Positions 40,219-50,387 of a DNA stretch of 64,000 bases are shown here, piece by piece (within the stretch, counting starts at the first letter, position 1; the number at the start of each line of letters is the position of its first letter). Position numbers and translations under genes: made by a program. The stretch covers positions 812,569 through 876,568 of the forward strand of contig NZ_BQXC01000001.1 in the NCBI RefSeq assembly GCF_022836435.1, read 5' to 3'. Below the pieces are notes generated by a model, which saw only the letters and a list, made by a program, of their open reading frames with translations, was not told the origin of the DNA and did no database searches. Source of the DNA: Nitrosomonas sp. PY1. GTDB lineage: Bacteria; Pseudomonadota; Gammaproteobacteria; Burkholderiales; Nitrosomonadaceae.

Positions 40219-41625
40219 TCAAGAGTTTAGGCCTAGCCTTTCCATGCGATAGCGCAATGATCTGACGGTTATACCGAGTACTTTTGCTGCTTTGGTTCGG
40301 TTATAGCGGTTTTGTTCCAGCGCTTTTTCAATGGAATCTTTTTCTAGCTTGTCGAGGAAATCTTGCAGCGGTAATCCTTCTTCATCCGATAAATGAGAGG
40401 AGGCTGTTTCGATTTGACTTGTTTCAATTGTTTTTATGGATGCCTTGAACTTTTCAGGCATTTGTAGTTCGTTGCGACCAATTTCTGTATCAGTGCAGAG
40501 TGCAAGCGTGCGTTCCAAGATATTCTCGAGTTCACGCACATTCCCAGGATAATCATACTGCATCAGCAATTCGACGGCTTCATTTCTTAATCGGCAAGAA
40601 GGCCTACCTGATTCTCTGCAAAGTTTAGCAATAATTTTTTCGGCAATAATTGGAATATCTTCTCGCATTTCACGAAGAGATGGCATATCAAGTTCAATCA
40701 CATTCAATCGATAGTATAAGTCTTGACGAAATTGACCTGATTCAACGCATTGCGAAAGCTTTTTGTGCGTGGCACTAATGATGCGTACATCAATACCTTT
40801 TTCTTGCGTATCGCCAATCCGTCTGACTTGTTTTTCTTGTATTACGCGCAGTAGCTTTACTTGCATTGCCAATGGTAAATCAGCTACTTCATCGAGAAAC
40901 AGAGTACCGCCTTGTGCCATTAGAAAAAAACCATCATGGTCTTTGTCAGCACCGGTAAATGCTCCTTTTCTATAACCGAAAAATTCACTTTCCATGAGAT
41001 TCTCGGGAATTGCGCCACAATTAACAGCAATAAAAGATTGGGTATGGCGTGTACTTTTTTCGTGAATCATTCGTGCTGCTAGTTCTTTTCCGCTCCCTGA
41101 TTCGCCATTGATATAAACGGCAGCTTGACTCCGTGCTAATTTTTCTATCGTGGCTCGTAGTTGATGCATGGGGGGAGAATTGCCCAGCAGCATACGTTGA
41201 GCAGGAAGTGGTTGCTCGAGTGTTGGAATGCTTAATGCGGATTTGACAAGATCGCGCAAACCTTTTAATCCAACCGGTTTGGATAAATAATCAAATGCGC
41301 CAGCTTTAAGTGCAGCCACTGCATTTTCGGTCGATCCATAGGCAGTGATTACAGCAATTGGGAGATCAGTGTAATATTGAGTAACGTGCTTAACTAAATC
41401 TAATCCTTCACCATCCGGTAAACGCATATCGGTTAGACACAATTGGAAATGCTGTGATTTCAGTTGTGTTTTTGCCGCATCGATTGATTGTGCGCTTACT
41501 ACATCCATACCCATGCGAGCAAGTGTCAATTCGAGCAGCTCAATAATATCGGGTTCATCATCAACAATCAGTATCTTTATTGAAGAACTGTTGTGTTGTG
41601 GGTAGGCATTGTTGGTATTATTCAT
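40219..41625 (-). CDS. pilR: Sigma54-dependent response regulator, PilR-like
   Basis: 468 residues: receiver (IVDDEPDI, Asp in LTDMRLPDG, Lys in YLSKPVGLK), AAA+ domain with GESGSGKE, the sigma54-contact GAFTGA loop and GGTLFLDEVADLP, and a C-terminal Fis-type helix-turn-helix (YNRTKAAKVLGITVRSLRYR). In type IV pilus systems it activates pilA with RpoN. Its start overlaps the stop of the kinase gene by eight bases. Confidence 0.92.
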   Translation of the reverse strand: MNNTNNAYPQHNSSSIKILIVDDEPDIIELLELTLARMGMDVVSAQSIDAAKTQLKSQHFQLCLTDMRLPDGEGLDLVKHVTQYYTDLPIAVITAYGSTENAVAALKAGAFDYLSKPVGLKGLRDLVKSALSIPTLEQPLPAQRMLLGNSPPMHQLRATIEKLARSQAAVYINGESGSGKELAARMIHEKSTRHTQSFIAVNCGAIPENLMESEFFGYRKGAFTGADKDHDGFFLMAQGGTLFLDEVADLPLAMQVKLLRVIQEKQVRRIGDTQEKGIDVRIISATHKKLSQCVESGQFRQDLYYRLNVIELDMPSLREMREDIPIIAEKIIAKLCRESGRPSCRLRNEAVELLMQYDYPGNVRELENILERTLALCTDTEIGRNELQMPEKFKASIKTIETSQIETASSHLSDEEGLPLQDFLDKLEKDSIEKALEQNRYNRTKAAKVLGITVRSLRYRMERLGLNS

Positions 41626-43291
41626 AGGATGTCATGATATTTTTGCATTTGATCCTAAACTGTGTACCGTCAGGATTCTCAACAAATTCTAAAGTGGCTT
41701 GATTGGTTTCACATAGTTCACGTGCAATAAATAGTCCTAAGCCGGTTCCTCCAGGCGCAGTGGTGTAAAAAGGTTCAAAAGCTTGCTTACTTTTTTGTAA
41801 ATCTAGAGGGGGACCATCATTGATAATATCCAAAATAACATGAATTTTTTGTGTATCGGTAGACAATTTAATCTGAATACTGTTTTCTTGTTTTGTGGAA
41901 TGTCGCAGTGCATTGCTACACAAATTCCATAATACTTGGTTAAGTTGATCTTGATCAAAACTAATCTGGCGATCGTCACCCTCGATGAAATTGAATCGAT
42001 TTCTATCGGTTTTTTCACTTAAGCAGAATTGTTCTAAAAATTTTTCTATAAAATGATGAACATTGATAATGCTCGGATTCGAGACACGTGCTTGGTGAAG
42101 TTGAAGTATATCTTGAACGATTTTATTCAAGCGCCGCGTATTGTCGCAAATGATGTTAACAAGCCGTGTACCGATGTTATTTTCAACACCCTCCTCTTGT
42201 AATAACTCGGCAGCATGATTGATGGCTGAAAGCGGGTTACGGATTTCATGTGCAATATTCGTAGTCAAGCGACCCAATGCAGCCAATTTCAATTGCTGTA
42301 ATTGTGCTTCCATACGGCCCATATCTTCAAGAAAAATAACAGCACCATTACGCATGCTTGACTGTATGGGAACCCACCGTACGTGAACCAAGGCATTCGT
42401 GCAGCTAATGCGTAATATTTCCGTATGTTCGATCATACTCTGTTTTTGCCAACCAGACAGTAGGTCGACGAATTCGGGTAGAAGCTCAGATACCTTGAGA
42501 GAATCGTTTTGTTTATTAGCTGAATCTAGATTCAACATTGTTTCGGCTAAAGCATTACGTTGTCGAATATTGCCGTCCTCATCTATAACCAGAATTCCTT
42601 CAGGAAGTTCTTGTATGATCAGTTGGTTAACTTGTGACATATTAGCCAAATCAATACCTCTTTCAGTCGCAAGTTTTTCGCTACGTACGGTATTTTTTGC
42701 GAGCTGATGAGCTAACCAGGCAACCGCAAAATAAGCCATGCCGAGTAAGCTAGCTTGTGAATACTGTGCAGAATAGAAATCTATGGTTATAGAAGCATAA
42801 ACTTCTTGTAGCAGCAGGCTTATAGTCGCAATCGAAGCGAAAAATAACGCCATTCGACCTTGGCTGATTAATCCTGCAATAGCCAATGAGATCATTACTA
42901 GCCCGCCTAATCCGCTTTGTAACCCGCCGCTGGCATAAAGCATGATCGAAAAGAAAAGGATATCTCCAACAAGTTGGAAGGAGAGTTGTCTATCCAGATT
43001 GGAAAAACGTAATCGCGTTAATAGCATACACAAGCAACCAAAGATAGCGTATGCGGCGGCAGTATAAACAAACAACAGATAACGATATGCGCCCAAATTG
43101 GTTTGATCAAACTTCCATGAAATCAAAATCAATGAACATCCAATCAATAAACGATAAACATTGAAGTAATATAAAAATCGCCAGTGTTGCTCTGTGCAAT
43201 CACGCTCCGATGTTTCTGAGTTGGGCGATGAATGAATTATTCCGCTTTGATCTGCATTTTGGTATCTTAAGAGGGATTTATGGTTGCTCAT
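41618..43291 (-). CDS. pilS: Sensor histidine kinase, PilS-like
   Basis: 557 residues: an N-terminal domain with about six membrane helices (residues about 30-190), a PAS region (ILVIDEDGNIRQRNALAE), HisKA box HEIRNPLSAINHAAELL and an ATPase domain with NALRHS and GTGLGLFIARELC. The architecture and the paired regulator are those of PilS, the type IV pilus kinase. No pil structural genes are in the window. Confidence 0.9.
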   Translation of the reverse strand: MSNHKSLLRYQNADQSGIIHSSPNSETSERDCTEQHWRFLYYFNVYRLLIGCSLILISWKFDQTNLGAYRYLLFVYTAAAYAIFGCLCMLLTRLRFSNLDRQLSFQLVGDILFFSIMLYASGGLQSGLGGLVMISLAIAGLISQGRMALFFASIATISLLLQEVYASITIDFYSAQYSQASLLGMAYFAVAWLAHQLAKNTVRSEKLATERGIDLANMSQVNQLIIQELPEGILVIDEDGNIRQRNALAETMLNLDSANKQNDSLKVSELLPEFVDLLSGWQKQSMIEHTEILRISCTNALVHVRWVPIQSSMRNGAVIFLEDMGRMEAQLQQLKLAALGRLTTNIAHEIRNPLSAINHAAELLQEEGVENNIGTRLVNIICDNTRRLNKIVQDILQLHQARVSNPSIINVHHFIEKFLEQFCLSEKTDRNRFNFIEGDDRQISFDQDQLNQVLWNLCSNALRHSTKQENSIQIKLSTDTQKIHVILDIINDGPPLDLQKSKQAFEPFYTTAPGGTGLGLFIARELCETNQATLEFVENPDGTQFRIKCKNIMTSYE

Positions 43292-43304
43292 GGTATTGAT
43301 GAGG

Positions 43305-43529
43305 CTATGACTTTATGTGCAATTCACGATGTTTAGCAGAGCAAAAATATTGATTGTTTTCATTGCTAAGCGCCTCATTTTTCGGAATGTGAGTGCCACA
43401 ATGTGAGCATATGACCATATCTTCAACCGATTCAATAGAATCATTCGGATTATTTTGTTTGTTTTTTTGAAGCTTAATCAACCAGAAAACAAGGATGGCA
43501 ATGACGATTAGCAATAAGATTTTTCCCAT
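43305..43529 (-). CDS. PP0621-like small membrane protein with Cys motif
   Basis: 74 residues: an N-terminal helix (ILLLIVIAILVFWLIKLQ) then a small zinc-finger-like end, CSHCGTHIPKNEA and FCSAKHRELH. It is the first gene of a pilSR operon, 13 bases before pilS, which is the usual location of this family. Function unknown. Confidence 0.8.
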   Translation of the reverse strand: MGKILLLIVIAILVFWLIKLQKNKQNNPNDSIESVEDMVICSHCGTHIPKNEALSNENNQYFCSAKHRELHIKS

Positions 43530-43782
43530 TCAGATAATTCACTTTAAGATATTGGTAGTTTTAGATTTATCGAGTTATTCGCTAAAGTATAACAATTTGC
43601 GATGTAGGTAAATGCTGGAATAACTATCTGAAAATATCTCTATGTTACTGATTAGGCCTGTATTCGGAGTGACGCCAAAAATTATATTACCGCTATATTT
43701 CTGGAGATAACATGATTCCGGTACCAAGTGGCTTGACCGCCACTAGAAATAGAGGGTCGTGATTTGTTTGTTGAATAGATAA

Positions 43783-46149
43783 TTATTTCTTTAACTTTGC
43801 AAATGCATTTGCCATTGCACTTTGTATCGGCGTGTTAGTGGAATTTTGGTTTTTGGAAGGTAGGGAGTGTTGTTTATTGCGCGATATGGTTTTGTCGAGT
43901 CTGCGTTCATTGTGAGTTGTGTGTTGCTTGATACTACTGGAATTGTCATCTAAGCGCATACTAAGTGAGATACGCTTGCGTTTTTCATCGACTTCGATAA
44001 CTTTTACTTTGATTACTTGGCCCACTTTTACTACGCTGTGAGGATCTTTAACAAAAGTGTTAGAGAGCGCGGAAATATGTACTAAGCCATCTTGATGTAC
44101 ACCAATATCCACGAATGCGCCAAAGGCTGCTACGTTGGTAACAATACCCTCGAGAATCATATCGGGACGCAAATCTTTGATGTCTTGTATATTTTCCTTA
44201 AAAACAGCTGTAGTGAATTCCGGACGAGGATCGCGACCGGGCTTTTCTAATTCTTTTAAGATATCTGTAATGGTTGGCACACCAAATCGATGATCGACAT
44301 ATTTACCTGGATTGAGTTTGTTGAGCGTAGCAACATCTCCAATAATGGTTGTTACGTCTTTTTGGATATCTTTGAGAATTTTCTCGACTAGTGGGTAGGA
44401 TTCTGGGTGAACGCTAGAAGCATCTAGCGGGTTATCGCCATTCATAATACGCAAAAAACCTGCGGCTTGTTCAAAGGTTTTTTCGCCCAAACGAGGAACA
44501 GATCTCAATTGCTCACGAGAAGTAAATGCGCCTTGCTGGTCACGGTAATTGACAATGCTTTGCGCCACGCTGTTGCTTAAACCAGAAACACGTGCCAATA
44601 AAGCGATAGAAGCGGTATTGACATCCACGCCGACTGCATTGACACAATCTTCTACTACGGCATCCAATGATCGCGCTAATTGAATTTGACTGACATCATG
44701 TTGGTACTGACCTACACCGATAGATTTCGGGTCTATCTTGACCAGTTCTGCTAAGGGATCTTGCAAGCGACGTGCAATAGAGACGGCTCCGCGAATCGAC
44801 ACATCCAAGTCAGGCAGCTCTTTGGAAGCAAATTCAGAAGCGGAGTAGACGGATGCGCCTGCTTCTGATACCACGATTTTACTTAAATTTAGCTCTGGAA
44901 ATTGTTTGATTAAATCTTGTACTAGTTTATCGGTTTCACGTGATGCGGTGCCGTTACCGATAGAAATCAGTGCAATATTGTGTTTTTTGGCAAGTATGGC
45001 AAGCTTGTGCAAAGCATTTTGCCAATCGTTGCGTGGTGCGTGGGGATAGATCGTATCGTGCTCCAAGACTTTTCCGGTGCTGTCGACGACGGCTATTTTG
45101 ACACCGGTACGCAATCCAGGATCTAAGCCAATTGTGGCTCGAGGGCCAGCGGGTGATGCTAATAGCAAGTTTTTTAAATTTCGTGCAAATATCTGAATGG
45201 CTTCTGCTTCTGATTTTTCACGCAGAGCGGTCATCAATTCGGTTTCCAAATGCAATAATATCTTTACGCGCCATGCCCAGCGCACTGTTTCTAGTAACCA
45301 TTTATCGGCGGGTCGATTTTTGTTTTCTACACTAACGTGTTTGGCGATGCGTGCTTCACAAGGATTAAATGGCGCCTCCCATTTGGGTTTTTCTGCTTCA
45401 CAGTCCAACCGTAAGGTGATCTTTAAAAATTCTTCGCGACGACCACGGAAAATGGCTAACGCACGGTGCGAAGGAATTTTATCCAAGTTTTCGATGTAGT
45501 CAAAATAATCGCTGAATTTAATACCGGCTTCTTCTTGACCGGCTATAACTTTAGTTTCTACTACACCGTGTTCTAGTAAATATTCGCGCAAGGATTGTAG
45601 TAGCGAGGCATCTTCAGAGAAGCGTTCCATTAAAATCTGACGCGCTCCTTCCAAAGCGGCTTTTACATCGGATACACCCGGATTATTACCGTCGAGTGTG
45701 GTAAAAGCTGGTTTAATAAATGATTGCGCTGTTTGTTCGGGGTTAAGCATTGGGTTGGCCATGAGGTTATCTGCTAAAACATCCAATCCCGCTTCGATGG
45801 CGATTTGCGCTTTAGTTCGACGTTTTGGTTTATAGGGTAAATATAAATCTTCCAAATGTGTTTTATCTTCTGCGAGTAAAATGCTGCTTTGTAATTCTGG
45901 CGTGAGTTTTCCTTGTTCTTCAATACTGGCCAAAATAGTTTTTCGCCTACTTTCTAACTCACGTAGATAGCGTAAACGTTCTTCCAATAAACGTAATTGT
46001 GTATCATCCAAATTGTCCGTTAATTCTTTGCGATAACGCGCGATAAAAGGGACGGTAGCTCCTTCATCGAGTAAAGTAATTGCGGCTTGGATTTGGTGCG
46101 TATTGGTCGACAATTCATGCGCTAAACGCTGTTCTATTGAGGGCAACAT
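43783..46149 (-). CDS. tex: Tex-family RNA-binding transcription accessory protein
   Basis: 788 residues: N-terminal helical Tex domain ([23 protein letters not shown]), YqgF-like RNase H fold ([19 protein letters not shown]), helix-hairpin-helix motifs ([19 protein letters not shown] and [17 protein letters not shown]), and a C-terminal S1 domain ([39 protein letters not shown]). A Lys/Asn-rich tail follows. Nucleic-acid-binding; influences expression of toxins and other genes in other bacteria. Confidence 0.96.
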   Translation of the reverse strand: MLPSIEQRLAHELSTNTHQIQAAITLLDEGATVPFIARYRKELTDNLDDTQLRLLEERLRYLRELESRRKTILASIEEQGKLTPELQSSILLAEDKTHLEDLYLPYKPKRRTKAQIAIEAGLDVLADNLMANPMLNPEQTAQSFIKPAFTTLDGNNPGVSDVKAALEGARQILMERFSEDASLLQSLREYLLEHGVVETKVIAGQEEAGIKFSDYFDYIENLDKIPSHRALAIFRGRREEFLKITLRLDCEAEKPKWEAPFNPCEARIAKHVSVENKNRPADKWLLETVRWAWRVKILLHLETELMTALREKSEAEAIQIFARNLKNLLLASPAGPRATIGLDPGLRTGVKIAVVDSTGKVLEHDTIYPHAPRNDWQNALHKLAILAKKHNIALISIGNGTASRETDKLVQDLIKQFPELNLSKIVVSEAGASVYSASEFASKELPDLDVSIRGAVSIARRLQDPLAELVKIDPKSIGVGQYQHDVSQIQLARSLDAVVEDCVNAVGVDVNTASIALLARVSGLSNSVAQSIVNYRDQQGAFTSREQLRSVPRLGEKTFEQAAGFLRIMNGDNPLDASSVHPESYPLVEKILKDIQKDVTTIIGDVATLNKLNPGKYVDHRFGVPTITDILKELEKPGRDPRPEFTTAVFKENIQDIKDLRPDMILEGIVTNVAAFGAFVDIGVHQDGLVHISALSNTFVKDPHSVVKVGQVIKVKVIEVDEKRKRISLSMRLDDNSSSIKQHTTHNERRLDKTISRNKQHSLPSKNQNSTNTPIQSAMANAFAKLKK

Positions 46150-46356
46150 AATAGGGATTCAAAAGAAAATAGGAGAAAAACAAATATGATGATACGCAGT
46201 TCAAAAAATAGCGCAATCTTGACAATTTAATTGAAGATGCGGTGAAAATTCTGTTATTGATAGGATCGAGAAAATTTCCAATAGGCTATTTTAATGTGCC
46301 GAATGTGTTAAATGATGCTTGATGCAATGGGTACTCGGTTGATTGAATAAAACACC

Positions 46357-46758
46357 ATGTTTAGTGAAATTATCGGAATGCAGGCAGCAAAATTATCCAG
46401 ATACGCGGTTTGGGTTGTTGGATTGACTATTTCAGCCGCTAGTTATGCATCAAATGATGCAGTTCATATCGATCATCAAGTTGATGAAGTTGTATTCCAA
46501 GGGTGGCAAGTATTTTCAGAAAACTGTGGATCATGCCATGGCGATTTTGGTCAAGGTAAAATAGCACCCGATTTAACGCAACAAATTAGAACGTTATCAG
46601 AGGAAGACTTTGCTCATATTGTAACAAATGGAAAAGGGCTGATGCCACCTTGGAAAGCCAATCAAGAGGTGATGTACAGTATGCGCAATATGTATCGCTA
46701 TCTTAAAGCACGATCCGATGGGGTGCTGCAGGAAGGTGTACCTGTGAAACCAAGGTAG
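46357..46758 (+). CDS. Small periplasmic class I cytochrome c
   Basis: 133 residues: signal peptide (SRYAVWVVGLTISAASYA), one heme site CGSCH near residue 57 and a distal Met in KGLMPPWK. The end (YRYLKARSDGVLQEG) resembles small cytochromes tied to methanol or ammonia oxidation systems. An electron carrier in the periplasm is likely; its partner is not identified. The start may be the internal ATG at 46378. Confidence 0.88.
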   Translation: MFSEIIGMQAAKLSRYAVWVVGLTISAASYASNDAVHIDHQVDEVVFQGWQVFSENCGSCHGDFGQGKIAPDLTQQIRTLSEEDFAHIVTNGKGLMPPWKANQEVMYSMRNMYRYLKARSDGVLQEGVPVKPR

Positions 46759-46802
46759 ATAATAATTCAGTGAAACTGAATGGATACAACTGAATTATTA
46801 TC
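46758..46802. terminator. Bidirectional inverted repeat between convergent genes
   Basis: Perfect 14-base arms GATAATAATTCAGT (46758-46771) and ACTGAATTATTATC (46789-46802) with a 17-base loop, directly after the cytochrome c gene and before the end of the - strand exported protein gene. Likely a shared terminator. Confidence 0.6.
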
Positions 46803-46818
46803 CGCAGTCTAAATTTTA

Positions 46819-47199
46819 TTACTGTAAGGCTTTTTGGGCGTCAGCAGTTTTTTCTTCATTGGATGCGGTTTCAGCCAATTCTCTATGCATTTTTGCTTTT
46901 TCTAAAGCTGCTTCGACTGCTGCTTCGTGTTCGCGCACATTGGCCTTAGCATGAGAGTGTTCTGACAAGCCTTCCGGGCCAAAATAGTAGGAATGATTGG
47001 CATATTCTTCGACGATTTCTTGATGGTGTTCTAGCAGAATTTGTTCTGATTTGGCGTGATCCTCATAATGTTTCGCCAAGGCAGCGTGATCATTGTCGTC
47101 GATGCCTTCAACCTCTGCTGCAATCGAAGTGGAACTGGTCAGCAACAGACTTGAAAAAGCAAATGTTACAATGCTCGCCCGAAATTTTGATGTTATCAT
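46819..47199 (-). CDS. His- and Glu-rich small exported protein of unknown function
   Basis: 126 residues: signal peptide (SIVTFAFSSLLLTSSTSIAA) then a charged, probably all-helical protein with heptad-like spacing and many His, Glu and Ala residues (KHYEDHAKSEQILLEHHQEIVE, split: AALAKHYEDHAKSEQ, ILLEHHQEIVEEY). I do not recognise a family. The composition resembles SmbP-like proteins, but the repeat is not the same. Metal binding is a guess. A small gene beside a cytochrome c, transcribed toward it. Confidence 0.7.
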   Translation of the reverse strand: MITSKFRASIVTFAFSSLLLTSSTSIAAEVEGIDDNDHAALAKHYEDHAKSEQILLEHHQEIVEEYANHSYYFGPEGLSEHSHAKANVREHEAAVEAALEKAKMHRELAETASNEEKTADAQKALQ

Positions 47200-47371
47200 A
47201 ATTCCTAATTCCCCATAAATTTTTAAAGGCGTATCAGGGTAGCTACTTAGAACATCTTTTGATATCGGGAAATATATTATTTTAATCTAATGGAATCCCT
47301 TAAATCTATGCCGGAATATTGCCTGGAAATAGTATATTGCAGGAAGAATTTTATTGCTAAGCCTAAAATAG

Positions 47372-47403
47372 ATACGCGTCTTTTCGTTATAGTCGACGCG
47401 TAT
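47372..47403 (-). terminator. Inverted repeat after the small lipoprotein gene
   Basis: ATACGCGTC (47372-47380) and GACGCGTAT (47395-47403) pair perfectly. Located 34 bases past the stop on the - strand, with a weak T-rich tail (CTATTTTAG). Probable terminator. Confidence 0.5.
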
Positions 47404-47436
47404 TCGAATTTTTAGGTTGACTAAAATCAGGGGATT

Positions 47437-47637
47437 TTAGTTATTGCTTTTAGCATTGATTTCGGTACATTTATCAATAAAGGCTTGACGTGCAGTCTCG
47501 TCGTTTTTGAATGCTGTCAGCGATGATTCCATGCCTCTTCCAGAGCAGTTAGCTGCATCGGGTGTAGGAACGCCACCACAGCCGATTAAAGCAATACTAA
47601 GACCAATTATGCATACGATACCGTATTTATTCTTCAT
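47437..47637 (-). CDS. Small lipoprotein
   Basis: 66 residues. KNKYGIVCIIGLSIALIGC is a lipoprotein signal with lipobox LIGC, Cys at about residue 20. The mature part has two further Cys (NCSGRG, DKCTEIN). No family recognised. An upstream GAGGAA precedes the ATG. Confidence 0.7.
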   Translation of the reverse strand: MKNKYGIVCIIGLSIALIGCGGVPTPDAANCSGRGMESSLTAFKNDETARQAFIDKCTEINAKSNN

Positions 47638-48723
47638 TTAAAAATTCCTCTTTCCTGTAAATATTCTCTATGGCTTGATCTATTTTTCAGTCACCTAGCG
47701 TTAGTTTAGCCACACGAACCTAACAAGGCGATTTTACCTGAATCTTGATGATCTTTGTATTTTTGCCATGTTTTTGGATATATGGCGTGCGTCGATACTG
47801 GGTTGACTTAATTAACGATAAGCGACTGTGTGCAATAATGAACGGGTAGATAAAGACAGGAGCTTGAGTTATTGTGATCGTGTATGATAAGGCTATCATT
47901 TATTTCTCGAATTTAATTCTCCGTTGCTTGCGGCGGAATGCTTGTAAATATCGGAGAGGCGACAGACAGAAATTCAACCTATGATAAGGCTAGATGTAAG
48001 ACGTTTCGTCGTACCAAATTTATAGCCAAATAGATTCATTTGTTTGTTGAAATAGAGTAAATATTATGGTTTTTTCAATATTTTTCCTTTTATTATGGAG
48101 CATATAATGCTTACCGTAATACCAAAGCCTAGTATTATTGTTTGAAATCAAAGATAGTATTTTTGAAAATTAGGTATAGATACTGGTGCGGGCTAATTGA
48201 TTGTAGAAAACTGTGTGTATTACTAAAGAACTAAGTCAATCCACAAAAGAGAAGACGGAAGATTTTTACCAGCATTAATAATCAAAGTATTTCGAGAGAT
48301 ATAAATGGTTAAATCTGATGCTCGTTAGAGCTGTTGTAAATATTTGAGTAAGGATGATAGTTCGATAGTATTAGATCTGGCTCCCATAGATTAAATATAA
48401 AATGCAACAGATGAAATGCATTCATCAGAATTGATTATTTTGGTAGTAGCGCACCAAATACAAATATAACGCGCTGATACTTATTTATCGCCTGGAACGT
48501 AACATGGCGGTAACACATAGGCTGTCATTGTATTGCCAGGTAAAGACAGGATAGCACTTATCGGTGTTTTTAAATCAACATAACTTAGTATTTAGTATGT
48601 ATTTGGAAATGACGATTTTTATCATATTTTTTAAGTATTTATAAACCCAATGAGCCCTGATTGGATTAATTTCCATGCTAAAAATAATTAATTCAATAAA
48701 TCGTAAATGTAAAAATCGATAAC
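47638..48723. other. 1.1 kb without recognisable genes
   Basis: AT-rich, with stops in all frames at short intervals. I find no protein-like frame and no known RNA. A 13-base direct repeat, TATGATAAGGCTA, occurs at 47883-47895 and 47980-47992, the first copy inside a small ATGATA / TATCAT hairpin. The stretch separates the copper/cytochrome part from the polysaccharide genes and may be a decayed gene or a long leader. Confidence 0.5.
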
Positions 48724-50226
48724 ATGAAACCTCTAGCTTTTGTTTTTCCACAAATTAATAGAATAGAATTAAATATCTCTACTGTGCTTGTATTGGTTGC
48801 TGCATTATTTTTAGCAATTACAAGCGGGATATTTGCGGCTTATGGGAATTTATATCTATTAATTGCATTACTCGGAGTATATGGCGCTTTGTTTGTTTTA
48901 ATTGTGCCGACCTCATGGATCGTGTGGATGATATTTTTCTCAGCATTTCTTATTACCGGGCCGAGTGCCTACTTTATTAGATTTACTCAAATACAATGGC
49001 TAACAGTATTAATTAGTGCATCTTTATATCTACCTGTGATTTTCAATATCTTACAGAGCAAGATAAATGTTTTGTACAGAAGGTTTTCCATCAATTTGTT
49101 TCTTCCTGTGGCTTTTATCTTTTTGGCAGTTTTGTCGAGCATTATAAATCACTCTCAGTTTACCGATATTCTGCATGCTTCCCGTCATTATTTTTTTATG
49201 TGGTCATTGATGCTGGTGTTTGCTTTTGGTTTGGTTCCTCCAGAAACTTTTGTCAAGATATGGAGAGCATTATTAATTATCGCGGTTCTGCAGTTGCCTA
49301 TGGCGTTGTATCAATATTTTTTTGTGGCCAGGCAAGACGCACGAATGTCACCTTGGGATGCAGTTATCGGAACATTCCAGGGAAATATTGAGGGTGGCGG
49401 TGATAGTGCGGCAATGGCCATGATGCTGATCATTGCGATACTAACAAGTATCGCGTTATGGCGAGAGCAAAATCTCAAGCTTGGTTGGATGATTTGGGTC
49501 GTAATTGCTGGAATTGCAACAATGATTCTGGCAGAAGTTAAAGCGATGGTAATGTTATTGCCGGTTCCCATTGCTCTTTATTATCGCAAAGAGCTTGTTA
49601 AAAAGCCTATTGAGACAGCAGTTGTTATGATCGGAGTACTTTTATTAGTAGGGGGAATTTTAACTGCCTATAAGGATATTCATTACGACACTAGCGCTAC
49701 TCGGGTAAATTCTGCTTATGATTCCATCGTAAACGCAATTACTCCAAATCCGGGTGAGGATAGCGCTCACGTAGGGCGAGTGACACTTTTAGTCAATTGG
49801 TGGAATAATAATGTTGTTCATGGAGAGGTGCATAACACCATATTTGGTTATGGTATCGGTGCGGTTCACTCAAGCAAGGCACAGAGAGGGAAAATAGCTA
49901 GCTTGTATGAATATAAAATTGCCAAAACTACCTCTGTGATTTTACTATGGGAAACAGGTATTTTAGGTCATTTGGTTTTTCTTATGATTCTTTTGTTTGG
50001 GGCCAAGGCATCTGCTGATGCAGCTAAAACTGAATATATTCCATCTATTCATCGTGTATTACTTAGAGCCGGAGCTATTAGTTTAATATTGCTTGTAATA
50101 ACTCTACCTTATAGCAATTTTCATTTGTTTTCTATTCCTACTCAGTTTTTGATGATGTTAATGCTTGGGCAGTCACTTTATTGGTCTAATTCCATTAAAT
50201 CCAAAAATTTCTCTAAGTTATTGTAA
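48724..50226 (+). CDS. O-antigen polymerase/ligase-like membrane protein
   Basis: 500 residues with about twelve membrane helices and one larger external loop (about residues 325-390, containing RVNSAYDS, GRVTLLVNWWNN, GYGIGAVHSS). This is the layout of Wzy/WaaL-type enzymes that polymerise or attach polysaccharide. Specific family not certain. No ribosome-binding site is obvious at the ATG. It stands 161 bases before a sulfotransferase gene, suggesting a sulfated surface polysaccharide. Confidence 0.75.
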   Translation: MKPLAFVFPQINRIELNISTVLVLVAALFLAITSGIFAAYGNLYLLIALLGVYGALFVLIVPTSWIVWMIFFSAFLITGPSAYFIRFTQIQWLTVLISASLYLPVIFNILQSKINVLYRRFSINLFLPVAFIFLAVLSSIINHSQFTDILHASRHYFFMWSLMLVFAFGLVPPETFVKIWRALLIIAVLQLPMALYQYFFVARQDARMSPWDAVIGTFQGNIEGGGDSAAMAMMLIIAILTSIALWREQNLKLGWMIWVVIAGIATMILAEVKAMVMLLPVPIALYYRKELVKKPIETAVVMIGVLLLVGGILTAYKDIHYDTSATRVNSAYDSIVNAITPNPGEDSAHVGRVTLLVNWWNNNVVHGEVHNTIFGYGIGAVHSSKAQRGKIASLYEYKIAKTTSVILLWETGILGHLVFLMILLFGAKASADAAKTEYIPSIHRVLLRAGAISLILLVITLPYSNFHLFSIPTQFLMMLMLGQSLYWSNSIKSKNFSKLL

Positions 50227-50387
50227 AATAAAACACTATATATGTTTTTATAGTGTATTTAATTATAAAGTTCATAGAATGAATTTATAGCGTGCCTTAT
50301 TTTTTGAATATAAATGGATACATTAAAAGTAATGCACTAAGCGTTATTGTGGATGTTTAAGTATTGATAAGCGAATGGAATATTTAT

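Noticed and set aside
43727..43744. Small hairpin AGTGGC-TTGACC-GCCACT after tex
   Set aside because: Short stem with no T-run; too weak to call a terminator.
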